Source: Hofstenia miamia
Lineage: Eukaryota > Xenacoelomorpha > Acoela > Hofsteniidae
Reading direction: 5' to 3'
Assembly (NCBI GenBank): GCA_900660155.1
Contig: CABFPE010000044.1
Coordinates: forward strand, 181,920 to 211,684
DNA: 29,765 nt
Shown here: positions 21,478-29,765 of the stretch, piece by piece
Numbering within the stretch: position 1 is the stretch's first letter
Layout of the letters: each line of letters opens with the position of its first letter
Notes under the pieces: model-generated
Seen by the model: only the letters and a program-made list of their open reading frames with translations
Database searches by the model: none
Told to the model about the DNA's origin: nothing
Position numbers and translations under genes: made by a program

Positions 21478-22589
21478 CAGTACTGGCCAAAAGTTTGGGA
21501 ACACTTTCCAAATTTAGAAATTTTTGAATTTTACACTAAAAAACGCAATGTAGAAACAATATAATTACAAAATGTAGAAACAATATGATAACACTGTGTA
21601 GAAAGTAAATAGTTAATTCAGAAAAACTCACTAATATTTTGTATGTCCGCCATTATTGGCCAAACACGCAGCAATGCGATTTGACATTGACTGGACCAGC
21701 TTTCTGCAATAATCATCAGTAATCTCTGTGCACCATACCACTTTAATTTGCTCCTTCAAATCGTCGAGTGATATGCATTGGCGCTTCCTCAGACAGTTTT
21801 TGATGTGATGCCAGCAATTTTGAGGTAGGCCTTGGCTGTGACTGTCTCATTGTGAGGAACAAAATGCAGACCAGAACGCCCATTCGCAGTTAGAGCACCC
21901 CAAATCATCACAGAAGGTGCTGAGTGGAGAGTTTGTTACATGTAACGTGTGTTGAATCTTTGGTTTCTTGGTCGTCGAACGTGTGGCCGGTATGATGTAA
22001 GCTGGCAAATCTTGGATTCGTCACTAAACATTAATTGATGCCACATCTCAAGGGTGTAGTGTTGGTATTGCCTGCAGAAGCACAGCCGGTTTCGANATTC
22101 TGCACTACCGCACCTAGATTTGCTTTTACTTCAGAAGATGAAGAGAATGGTTGATTGACGATGTAACGGTGAATGAGACGGTCAGTCTGAGGGGTTGTCA
22201 CTTTTGGTCTTCCAGACCGCTTGCGAGAGGAAAATTTTTTTTAGTTGCTGATTACGAGTAACACTTCTGGATACCGAAGATACTGACACGCCCATTCTAA
22301 CAGCTATAGCGTGATAATTGTACCCCTCCTCGTACAAGATATGAATTTGAGTACGCTTTGTTGGTGAAATTTCACTACCACGGACCATATTTCAAACTAT
22401 AATGATAGTGCTTTTTCAGTGAAAATTTATTGTGTGTAAATCTAAAGTTGTATTAATTTTATTGGCTACATGAATCTGTTGTAAATTTTAATAAAAAATT
22501 GGGAATTCCAGGAATTTTACGACGTTTCCAGGAAATAGCATAAAACACGATTTAGACAGGTTACTGTCCCAAACTTTTGGCCAGTATTG
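21478..22589 (-). mobile_element. Tc1-family transposon, internally deleted
   Basis: The left end CAGTACTGGCCAAAAGTTTG and inverted right end CAATACTGGCCAAAAGTTTG match at 19 of 20 bases. TA dinucleotides flank both ends (21476-21477, 22590-22591), giving a 1112-bp element against about 1.3-1.6 kb for complete ones. The transposase reads on the minus strand and is broken. The left flank is 15 bp past the end of the 149-bp satellite, and the right flank is a TA microsatellite. Confidence 0.93.
21631..22388 (-). pseudogene. Tc1-like transposase, frameshifted and deleted
   Basis: The start MVRGSEISPTKRTQI (ATG at 22386-22388) and YHAIAVRMGVSVSSVSR form the N-terminal helix-turn-helix that binds the terminal repeats. 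After an A-run near 22235 the frame shifts to R-K-R-S-G-R-P-K-V-T-T-P-Q-T-D-R-L-I-H, the GRPK linker and second HTH. The catalytic domain keeps L-M-F-S-D-E-S-K-I-C (first Asp) and P-S-V-M-I-W-G-A-L-T, but the block with the second Asp and the Glu (normally D-N-A-P-C-H to N-P-I-E) is missing. The C-terminus is intact in another frame: CISLDDLKEQIKVVWCTEIT, then RIAACLANNGGHTKY and TAG at 21631-21633. There are at least two frameshifts, an in-frame TAA after NTRYM, one N at 22096, and one deletion in the DDE core. No active enzyme can be made. Confidence 0.92.
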
Positions 22590-22590
22590 T

Positions 22591-22825
22591 ATATATATAT
22601 ATATATATATATACAATATACATATACATATATACATATATGCATATGCATATATCTATATACAATATACATATATACATGTACAGATTCAAATATACAT
22701 ATACATATATCATATACATGTAAATATATACATATATACATACATATATATATACATGTACATTTACATGTATATACATATATACATATACATTTACATA
22801 TATACATATATACATATATATAATA
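22591..22825. repeat. Complex (TA)n / ACATAT low-complexity tract
   Basis: Starts as pure TA next to the Tc1 right end and passes into variable ATACAT/ATGTAT repeats. The Tyr-Ile-rich frames seen on both strands are repeat artefacts. Confidence 0.95.
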
Positions 22826-22991
22826 TATTTTATATAAGCAGAGCATTGGGTTCGTCTACAAAGTGCATTATGTTAATTCTTGACAATCAATCTGAAAAAA
22901 ATACTAATATCCCAATTTTCATATTTTTATTTAACTGCTTCAATAGCTTCGAGCAGGCCAATAATTTTAAATTGAGTTGTACAGAGTTAGA

Positions 22992-22997
22992 TTTATT
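22992..22997 (-). terminator. Poly(A) signal for the ligase gene
   Basis: Minus-strand AATAAA about 100 nt past the stop at 23100-23102. This is a sensible distance for the 3' end of the ligase transcript. Confidence 0.5.
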
Positions 22998-23099
22998 ATT
23001 ATAAATGCATAATTTAACTACAAGCGCCATTTTTTAAATTTATAAATACGGCACGATACACTTCAAAATGATTTAGCATTAAATTGCTAACAATGGGGC

Positions 23100-24683
23100 C
23101 TAAAAGCAAGTTTCAGCTTGTTTTTTCAAAATGATTTTATCAATTTTTTTGTTGCTGTTGATAGGCATTGTTTTTAAAATCTTGATGTGATGAAGTCTTT
23201 TATATTCAGGTACTTCTTCTTCGACAAAAGATTTTAGTTCGTTTGGCGAAACGTTGTTTTTAACAACAACAAATGCTACCGGAATTTCACCGTCCTTTAT
23301 ATCCGACTTTCCAACGACTGCAGAAGAAATCACCGAATCATGTCTGTTCAAATGGTTTTCCAGTTCGGCGGGAAATATCGTGAAACCACGACACTTAATA
23401 ATTTCCTTTACCCTACTAAGAAGTTGCAGTTCACCATTTTCAAAGGCCTTTCCAAAATCACCAGTTCTAAAGTAACCATCTTTGGTGAAACAAGCCTTTG
23501 TTTTTACTTCATCATTATAGTAGCTTTTAAACATGGGAGTTCCCTTTACACATACTTCACCAGGATTTTGCAATAATTCACAATCCGCAACGTTTACCAA
23601 CTTGTACGATCCATTAGGACAAATAAATCCTCCATGCGACAAGTTGGTGCCTAACTTACTTGATGAGACAAAGAGCAAGGTTGTTTCTGTTTGACCGTAC
23701 ATGTTTATAAGATTAACATTCTCTCCAAAGATCTTTCTCACACTTCGAAACACTTCAGAGCCTTGGAGTGTTCCCGATGTAATAATGGATTTAACAAAAC
23801 TTACATCTTCTTCTTGCATTTTATCCAAAGTAGATAAATATGTGAAAATACTGGCAAAAGCAACAATGTGCTGTACTCTATACTTTTTGATTGTGGAATA
23901 AAATGACTCTTCAAATTTTCTCATTATTATTAGGTTCGCCCCAGCTGCCATAAACGCTAAGACATTAACATTAATTCCACCACTATGTGGAAAAGGCTGA
24001 ATCGCATTTACTACTTCACCCTTTTTCATTGGACTAGCCGAGGAATGAAGGACTGTTTCAATAACTCCAAAACAATACTGTGGTTGAAGTAATACAACCT
24101 TGGGAACGCCTGTACTTCCAGATGTCATCAACATCTGACAAACATCTAGCAATTCTTCATCATTATGATGAGAAATTTCTCTTTGCAATGTTTCTTCAAG
24201 CTGAAGATCATATCGACCATGAGAATTTATAATTTCTGTGTAGACCAAAACACACAATACATGATCAGTCGAAATCTCATTTTGAATATCTTTCCATTTG
24301 TCCTGCGTCGTTATTAACAAAGAAGAAGTTGTGGCGTTCAGATTTCGCTTGATGTCGCTAATGGGGGAAGAAGCATGGGATGCAGAAACAACAAGACCTT
24401 GATATTGCCCCGCAATGTATGCTGCTAACCATAATATACTGTTTTCAGCAAAAATATGCAATACATCATGTGGAAGCCCTCCCAGATCCTTAATGGCTTT
24501 TGAAATAACCTCACTAAGCCTGTCAAGTTCTTCATAAGTGATAGTAACATCCAATGATGCATCTGTAATCAAACTGGTATTGTGCTCCTGAAGATACTTC
24601 TTGATATAATTTCCAAGAGAGTAATTTTCATATTTCTTATAATCAAAAGGCGCAAAATGACTTTGAAAAGCTGGTTTGAACAT
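23100..24683 (-). CDS. Acyl-CoA synthetase, 4-coumarate-CoA ligase/luciferase-like
   Basis: Complete 527-residue adenylate-forming (ANL superfamily) enzyme in one uninterrupted frame. Such enzymes activate a carboxylic acid with ATP to an acyl-AMP and pass it to CoA. Motifs in order: P-loop TSGSTGVPK (187-195); A4-like FPHSGG (231-236); A5 NMYGQTETT (327-335); A7 YFRTGDFG (404-411), with the ribose-binding Asp409; hinge A8 SRVKEIIKCRGFTIFPAELE (423-442); A10 NKKIDK (511-516), Lys513 aligning with the catalytic lysine. All key residues are present, and the length is just under the usual 540-550. No signal peptide is seen, and the C-terminus ETCF is not a peroxisomal SKL-type signal, so a cytosolic enzyme is likely. 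The substrate cannot be read from the sequence: 4-coumarate, fatty acids and luciferins are all used within this family. Lack of introns in an intron-bearing genome suggests a retrocopy, intron loss or gene transfer. The ATG (24681-24683) is the first Met and gives the expected N-terminal length. Confidence 0.95.
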   Translation of the reverse strand: MFKPAFQSHFAPFDYKKYENYSLGNYIKKYLQEHNTSLITDASLDVTITYEELDRLSEVISKAIKDLGGLPHDVLHIFAENSILWLAAYIAGQYQGLVVSASHASSPISDIKRNLNATTSSLLITTQDKWKDIQNEISTDHVLCVLVYTEIINSHGRYDLQLEETLQREISHHNDEELLDVCQMLMTSGSTGVPKVVLLQPQYCFGVIETVLHSSASPMKKGEVVNAIQPFPHSGGINVNVLAFMAAGANLIIMRKFEESFYSTIKKYRVQHIVAFASIFTYLSTLDKMQEEDVSFVKSIITSGTLQGSEVFRSVRKIFGENVNLINMYGQTETTLLFVSSSKLGTNLSHGGFICPNGSYKLVNVADCELLQNPGEVCVKGTPMFKSYYNDEVKTKACFTKDGYFRTGDFGKAFENGELQLLSRVKEIIKCRGFTIFPAELENHLNRHDSVISSAVVGKSDIKDGEIPVAFVVVKNNVSPNELKSFVEEEVPEYKRLHHIKILKTMPINSNKKIDKIILKKQAETCF

Positions 24684-24819
24684 CTCGATTAATAAGTTTG
24701 ATGAGATTTATAAGTTCATTTGCATAGCTTAAGTATCTTTATCAAGCATATTTGTTTAGTTTAAAGACAAACAATTTATAGATATCGCTAGTGTATAGTT
24801 TGAGAGTACAAACAGAAGG
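24684..24819 (-). promoter_or_regulatory. Ligase upstream region with octamer and TATA-like motifs
   Basis: On the minus strand, ATGCAAAT (24725-24718, an exact POU-family octamer) is followed 5 nt later by TATAAAT (24712-24706), which is only 22 nt from the ATG. If the TATA motif were used, transcription would start at about the ATG itself, leaving almost no leader. The true start may therefore lie further upstream, and both motifs could be chance in AT-rich DNA. Confidence 0.25.
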
Positions 24820-26152
24820 TGATGAACAGCAGTGGTATTCAACATGTTAATTTCAAATATTGCGCAAGTTGGTTATGTGCATGATAAAAACCTAATTTAA
24901 AATTTTCCATCAAGTTTTCAACACAGCCAATGCATATAACAAATGCCTCAAATAATATATATAACAAACGCTTAGCAATTGTAAAACATGAAGTACAGAA
25001 GAGTAGTGTAATTATACAATCGGCTCACTAAAGAAAGAATAACAAACAATCGAGTGAACATCTTGACATAGACATCCAACTTAAAGGCTCAACAACAAAT
25101 CTGAAAATTGTAAATCAAGTAAAAAAAAGTTAAGCAAAGGACATCATTTTAAATAGACACTAGATAAAAATCATTGAGTTATAAAAAATACACTATTAAC
25201 TACAACAATTTACTGTATTTACAATGTTTATAAAGGACCTTCAAAAAGAGCCGCTAAAATTCGTTCCGTTTTTTACTAAAATATGCAACAAATTAATAAA
25301 CGTCTAAAACATATAGAAATTTGTTATTTTTTGCTAAAAGTGTGGTTGTTATGACGACACGTAATAACATATTACATGCTTACAATATGATTTACAAAAT
25401 TAATCATCAATTATAAATCTATAAACGTCTCTGTTGAAAAATACATCATCTCTGAAATTGGACAGTATTGATTTTAGAGAATATAATTTGTTAAAGGAAT
25501 CTATTTGAAGCAAAAAAGATACGACTCTTTAAACATACATTTGAAAAACAACAGCAAAAGGCAAATGAAACATTGACTGTTCTGTGAAAAAATATTTACA
25601 AATCCCACTATAAATTAATTAAAAATAATTCTCAAATATAATACAAAATAATATTAAAAAGAATGAACAGTACTGTGGACTGGAAATGCGAAACTTTGTT
25701 CATTAAAATATAAATAGTAGAGATTGATATTGAATAATCGTATTAATTGATTGACATATATTTGATTCAAAGCGGAAGGAAAATTATTAAAAATTTTTGA
25801 AAAAAGAAATAGTTATGAAATGGATACATTAAAAGCAAGCATTAGGAAAGCAAATAATTTAATCGGAAATAATTAAATTTAGCAATGAAAATGACCTTCA
25901 CAGACAAAAGAGTCTTTTGTTAATAATGAAAAGTGTTTCACAACCCTATACTTCACTAGGGCAATATATTATGCACAAGCATATTACTATCCTTTGTAAG
26001 CTAGATGAAACTAGAAAATTGCTAAACCCTGCAGATTGCGCAAACAGCTTGGATGCCATAGAAAAATAAATCGTGTTATTTAAATGTAAGCCTAGAAAAA
26101 ATACAATCTCATTATTACATGTCAATCTCCTTGCAACCAACACGTGATTCAA
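24820..26152. repeat. Diverged duplicated segment, copy A
   Basis: Colinear with 27739-28852. Shared landmarks in order include GTGATGAACAGCAG, GTGCATGATAAAAACCTAA, TTTATAAAGGACCT, ATCATCTCTGAAATTG, AACAACAGCAA, AAATATTTACAAA and CGTGATTC. Between landmarks many substitutions and indels separate the copies, so this is an old duplication and not an assembly artefact. It begins 137 bp upstream of the ligase start codon. No gene is seen in it; the minus-strand frame at 25946-26152 is not kept in copy B. Confidence 0.82.
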
Positions 26153-26329
26153 AAGCCTAAATTAGGCAAATAGTTTCAAAATGATAATGTATGGATAACT
26201 TAGAAATAGATTACCATCTCTTCCTAAAATAATTGAGGAGGTGAAAGGATTAAACCAAAATAATGTGTATGCTCAGTAGGGAAAAATTTATAACTAAATA
26301 AATTTTGCATTAATGTGGCAAAAATGCTA

Positions 26330-27416
26330 AAAAGGTTTTGTTAAATAGTTACTTATATTATGTTAGCAAATTATACGACGAGAATCTGAAAGAAATGAAG
26401 GAGAAAATTGGAGGAAAAGAAATATTCCATATTCTGGACGAGACTACCGATTCATGCCATGACATTTCACAGAACGTAATGGTTGGAGTGCTGGATAAAA
26501 GACAGTAGTGTATCAAAACCAATGCTACTGGATACAATATTTCTTAAAGAAGCCTGCAATCACACGACAGTACTTAGAGGTCTGATGCAGGCGTTGACAA
26601 AGCTGTACGGAGATGATGTGAAGTATGACAAAATTCGTTTAATTGTGACCAACGCTGCATCGTACATGAAGAAAGAAATATCTAACTTTCAAATTTTGCT
26701 ATCCGGAACCACTATCCATGTTACCTGCCTCGCGCATGCTCTGCACAGGATTGCAGAGAAAGTTCGGGAAAGTGCACTTTGGTTAACAAAAGTACATCTC
26801 AATCGTAAAGAAGGTTTTTGTCAACGCAAATCAAAGAATTGCCTTTTTGTGGAAAACACACAACTTACCCTGCCTCCTCAACCAGTTCCTACAAGATGGA
26901 GAACATTTTTGGCGGCAGTAAGTTACCATTGCAAAAATTTAAAAATTGTTAGTGAATTTCTAAAAGAGTTGAAAGACGATAGTCAAGCAATTATTGAGTT
27001 AAAAGCTTGCTGCGAAAACGAAACTCTCCCTGTCTAATTGGCTCAAATCTGCAGTTGCTATTGTCACATAGTTCCGGGCATCAAAGAACTAGAAACTGAA
27101 TGCATGAGCCTCAGTTCACGATAGGAAATCATTGAGAGTAAGACAGAATCTTCCCGAGCACTCAGAAGCGATGCAGAAACTTAATTCAGTACTAGACAAT
27201 AACGAGGGCTACAAAACTCTGAAGTCAATCAACATGATTCTCAAAGACGAAGACGCAGCACAATTACCAATTAATCCGCTTCCAGAGCATATTTTAGCGT
27301 TCAAATACGCTCCAGTTACAAGTGTCAGTGTGGAACGATCGTTCAGTACATATCGTGACATTCTGACAGTCAGGCGCACTAATCTGTCAGCTGAAAATCT
27401 GAATAATAAAATGTGA
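26330..27416 (+). pseudogene. hAT transposase relic, CGGBP1-type
   Basis: Three plus-strand frames make up one decayed hAT transposase. Up to about 26507: EIFHILDETTDSCHDISQNV and M-V-G-V-L-D, containing the first catalytic Asp region. From 26483, one frame over: SKPMLLDTIFLKEACNHTTV, YDKIRLIVTNAASYMKK, then ITC-like HVTCLAHALHRIAEKVRE and PVPTRWRTFLAAVSYH, ending at TAA near 27037. From 27132: the C-terminal dimerisation region with FKYAPVTSVSVERSFSTYRD, holding the catalytic Glu, and a stop at 27414-27416. The family normally has V-T-D-x-A-x-Y-M; here the Asp is Asn (VTNAASYM), so one catalytic residue is gone in addition to at least two frameshifts. The N-terminal zinc-finger (BED) part is not visible. 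This family also gave rise to the vertebrate gene CGGBP1. Its terminal repeats were not identified. Confidence 0.88.
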
Positions 27417-27471
27417 ATTATAATTCAAATCTTTTGTTCTGAACATGTTTTTATAAAATAGCCGGAAAATG
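27263..27471. repeat. hAT 3' end, copy 1 of an assembly-type duplication
   Basis: From ATTACCAATTAATCC to GCCGGAAAATG, then a lone N at 27472. The same sequence begins again right after the N. Confidence 0.9.
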
Positions 27472-27472
27472 N

Positions 27473-27667
27473 ATTACCAATTAATCCGCTTCCAGAGCAT
27501 ATTTTAGCGTTCAAATACGCTCCAGTTACAAGTGTCAGTGTGGAACGATCGTTCAGTACATATCGTGACATTCTGACAGTCAGGCGCACTAATCTGTCAG
27601 CTGAAAATGTGAATTATAATTCAAATCTTTTGTTCTGAACATGTTTTTATAAAATAGCCGGAAAATG
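27473..27667 (+). repeat. hAT 3' end, copy 2 (14-bp deletion)
   Basis: Matches 27263-27471 except that the 14 bases CTGAATAATAAAAT are missing, which removes the end of the transposase frame seen in copy 1. It looks like the other allele of the same locus placed in series. Confidence 0.9.
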
Positions 27668-27738
27668 ACTTTTTGACAATTTTTTATAGAAAAGTAGCAT
27701 GCTTTTGTCGAAAAAATTAGCCGTAAATCCGCTCTCTA

Positions 27739-28852
27739 GTGATGAACAGCAGGTTGGTCAGGTGCATGATAAAAACCTAACTGAAAATTTTCCATTAAGA
27801 TTTCAATACAGCCAATACATATTATTTTCAATGTTAACTATCGTGTTCCTAGTTAGAGATACCAGCGTTTGAAAAGCGCTGCAATATTTGAGATTCACAC
27901 TTTTACATGTCAACTCCGGAGATTAAACGTAATGAATAATATGCCAAACAAATCTTAAAGAAATTTGGATGTCGTATTACTATATAGATTATATGCTACA
28001 ATATTGTATTTACAATATTTATAAAGGACCTCCAATAAAGTGGCGAAATGCCTTTTCAATTTATTAGGATATGCAAAAAAAATTTAAAAAGTTAAAATAT
28101 AGAAAGCTGTTACCTTTTCAAATTAGTCTTGTTTCGCTGAAAAGTAATAACCAGGGCGGTTCAAAATTCAACACGATCAACAACAAAAGTCAATACACTC
28201 GACTTTTATCATTTTAGATAGAAAGGTCAGTTTTCAAATACGTAGCCAAGGAGGGGCACAGGAGACAATGCTCCTCCTCCTCCATTTGCATCGTTTCTTG
28301 TTTTACTTCCTTCAAAACAAACTTTACAAAAAGTCAATATTTTCTAGCAGTTAAGTCAATTTTAAGGTGGCTATTAGGTCAACGTGTGAATCACCCGGCC
28401 CTGATAATAACAGGATTTATGAAATTAGTCATCGAAGTATCAAAGTGATAAATTTTCCAAATGAAAAATATATCATCTCTGAAATTGTGTATTATTGTAT
28501 TTAGAGAATTTTAGCGTATGTTTTGTTAAAGTAAAACTTGGTTTTTAATGTACAAAAACAACAGCAACGAAAAATTGACAATTGGACAGATGACATTTTG
28601 TGAAAAAAATATTTACAAACACCGCATCAAATTAATGCAATCAGCACGATAAAAAAGGCAGAGATTGCCATCTATAATATCTCAGGCCGATGGAAGCAAT
28701 TTATAGTAAGGGAAATGTAGATTGTACAAATAAAAAAACTAAGAAATGAATATTAAATGTAACCTTGATGTACACAGAAAAGAAACAATAGAAAATGAAA
28801 AAAGTGAATCTCATTAATTACAGTCAATCACTTTGCAAACAACGCGTGATTC
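27739..28852. repeat. Diverged duplicated segment, copy B
   Basis: Counterpart of 24820-26152 in the same orientation, about 220 bp shorter through indels. In copy A the segment lies directly upstream of the ligase. In copy B the place where a second ligase would be expected (left of 27739) is occupied by the hAT relic. No ligase-like residues are visible there. Confidence 0.82.
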
Positions 28853-29445
28853 ATTTTACAATATCAAATAATAAAAGACCAAGATATATGTACAAGTATA
28901 ACAGTATATATGCAGCAAACAGTTTGCACTATATTTCTCGTGTCAGAATAGCAGTTGATTCTCATTCATATTGGCGTATTGTCCTACTATTGGCTGTTGT
29001 CTTGCACTACAGTACCGCGTTTATGCAAAATTACTTTCTTCAATCATTTACTTTTTTTATTTGAAAATATTTCGAAATATGGTTAAGCTTCATAAAAAAA
29101 TTAAAAATAGGTTAAAAACACTTTTTCCTCGCCTTGGTGATTGCAATACACGATATCACGAGATTAATAAGAAATTGTTTTGTTTTTAGCAAAGTAATGC
29201 AGTAATTTTAGTTAATAGCAAGAGTAACAGCAGAGAATTAATTTATTTGCAATTCTGAAAGTTAATTCAATGTAATTGTCTATATATGTTATAAAAGAAA
29301 TTCCTTCGCTCTCAAGTACGTACAGTGTGTTAAAGCTCCTTATTGCCGTTACAACCAAAATTATGATTTGAAATGCTATTTAAAAAGTTCAGACATTTGA
29401 TAAAACTTTAAGCATATACATACATTTGGGTGGATCGACAATTTT
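28853..29445. other. Non-coding, nothing recognised
   Basis: AT-rich. The plus-strand frames at 28795-29064 and 28971-29189 overlap each other, start inside or at the edge of copy B, and show no motif. Confidence 0.5.
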
Positions 29446-29664
29446 TTAAGAACTCTGAGTGGGGATTAGTGCTTCTACTGCTGCTAATAACATCTTGATT
29501 CTCAACCCTCCAACAGCGATTGATTTCTTTTCTCCGCCGCCGGCTTTAAGAAATCTTTGATGTCTTTCTTCTTTGCTGAACCCTTCTCCAACTTTGCCTA
29601 CTCTTCCATCTGGTCCTATTTCATCTCCTGCGACTGTCCTCGCTGCGTAAAACTTGACTTGTTT
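29446..29664 (-). other. 72-codon open frame with coding-like composition
   Basis: On the minus strand the frame is open from a TAA at 29665-29667 to a TAA at 29446-29448, with no ATG near its start. It encodes K-Q-V-K-F-Y-A-A-R-T-V-A-G-D-E-I-G-P-D-G-R-V-G-K-V-G, G-F-S-K-E-E-R-H-Q-R-F-L-K-A-G-G-G-E-K-K, then GGLRIKMLLAAVEALIPTQ. The stretch is clearly richer in G+C and in Gly/Ala/Lys codons than its surroundings. I do not recognise it. It may be a terminal exon or part of a retroelement. An AAG at 29662-29660 could serve as acceptor but lacks a pyrimidine tract. On the plus strand the same DNA, followed by a T-rich run and (ATT)n, resembles the 3' end of a non-LTR retrotransposon. Confidence 0.35.
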
Positions 29665-29709
29665 TTATTTTTTTTGTAATGTATGCCTTCAGCGGTTAAG
29701 TAAAGTCAT

Positions 29710-29710
<1 letters not shown>

Positions 29711-29765
<55 letters not shown>
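29711..29765. repeat. (ATT)n microsatellite at window edge
   Basis: About 18 ATT units running off the right edge. A tract of this kind can be the 3' tail of a non-LTR retrotransposon lying to its left. Confidence 0.95.

Noticed and set aside
22517..22846. Open frames of Tyr/Ile/Cys/Met on both strands
   Set aside because: They come from reading the ATACAT/TA low-complexity tract; the composition follows the repeat.
23254..23901. Three plus-strand frames inside the ligase
   Set aside because: They are antisense shadows of the ligase coding sequence.

Overview
This is an AT-rich (roughly 70% A+T by eye) window of animal nuclear DNA. Coding sequence is split by GT-AG introns, polyadenylation signals sit behind stop codons, and most of the rest is introns, microsatellites and decayed DNA transposons. 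Nothing bacterial or viral is visible. The mix of hAT, Tc1/mariner and LINE relics and the apparent heterozygosity fit an invertebrate metazoan such as a tunicate or cnidarian. The sequence alone does not settle which.

Layout. Positions 1-4630 hold the 5' end of a minus-strand TRIC (TMEM38) cation-channel gene: exon 1 at 4519-4630 and exon 2 at 2774-2927. The later exons were not found, so the gene probably continues past the left edge. Two hAT-type MITEs (1833-2138, 4175-4400) and a disrupted minus-strand reading frame with its own poly(A) signal (352-983) share this stretch. From 4631 to 16942 there is little coding evidence: one candidate signal-peptide first exon on the plus strand (10349-10436), one candidate membrane-protein exon on the minus strand (15663-15834), two more hAT-type MITEs (11318-11687, 14022-14320) and a false-looking duplication around a single N (9426-10052). 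From 16943 to 22825 the sequence is mostly mobile or repetitive: a mariner-like element, a LINE reverse-transcriptase fragment, a poly-C-flanked assembly gap, 16 head-to-tail copies of a 149-bp satellite, and an internally deleted Tc1 element.

The best gene is a complete, intronless adenylate-forming enzyme (4-coumarate-CoA ligase/luciferase-like, 527 aa) on the minus strand at 23100-24683. Its upstream region (24820-26152) reappears in diverged form at 27739-28852, and a decayed CGGBP1-type hAT transposase lies between the two copies. The right edge has a 72-codon open frame of unknown identity and an (ATT)n tract.

The genes do not form an evident pathway. I found no convincing new biological system. 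The most useful results are the TRIC exons recovered by splice logic, the homogeneous satellite, the duplicated region around the hAT relic, the MITEs defined by terminal repeats and target duplications, and two assembly duplications at single-N joins.
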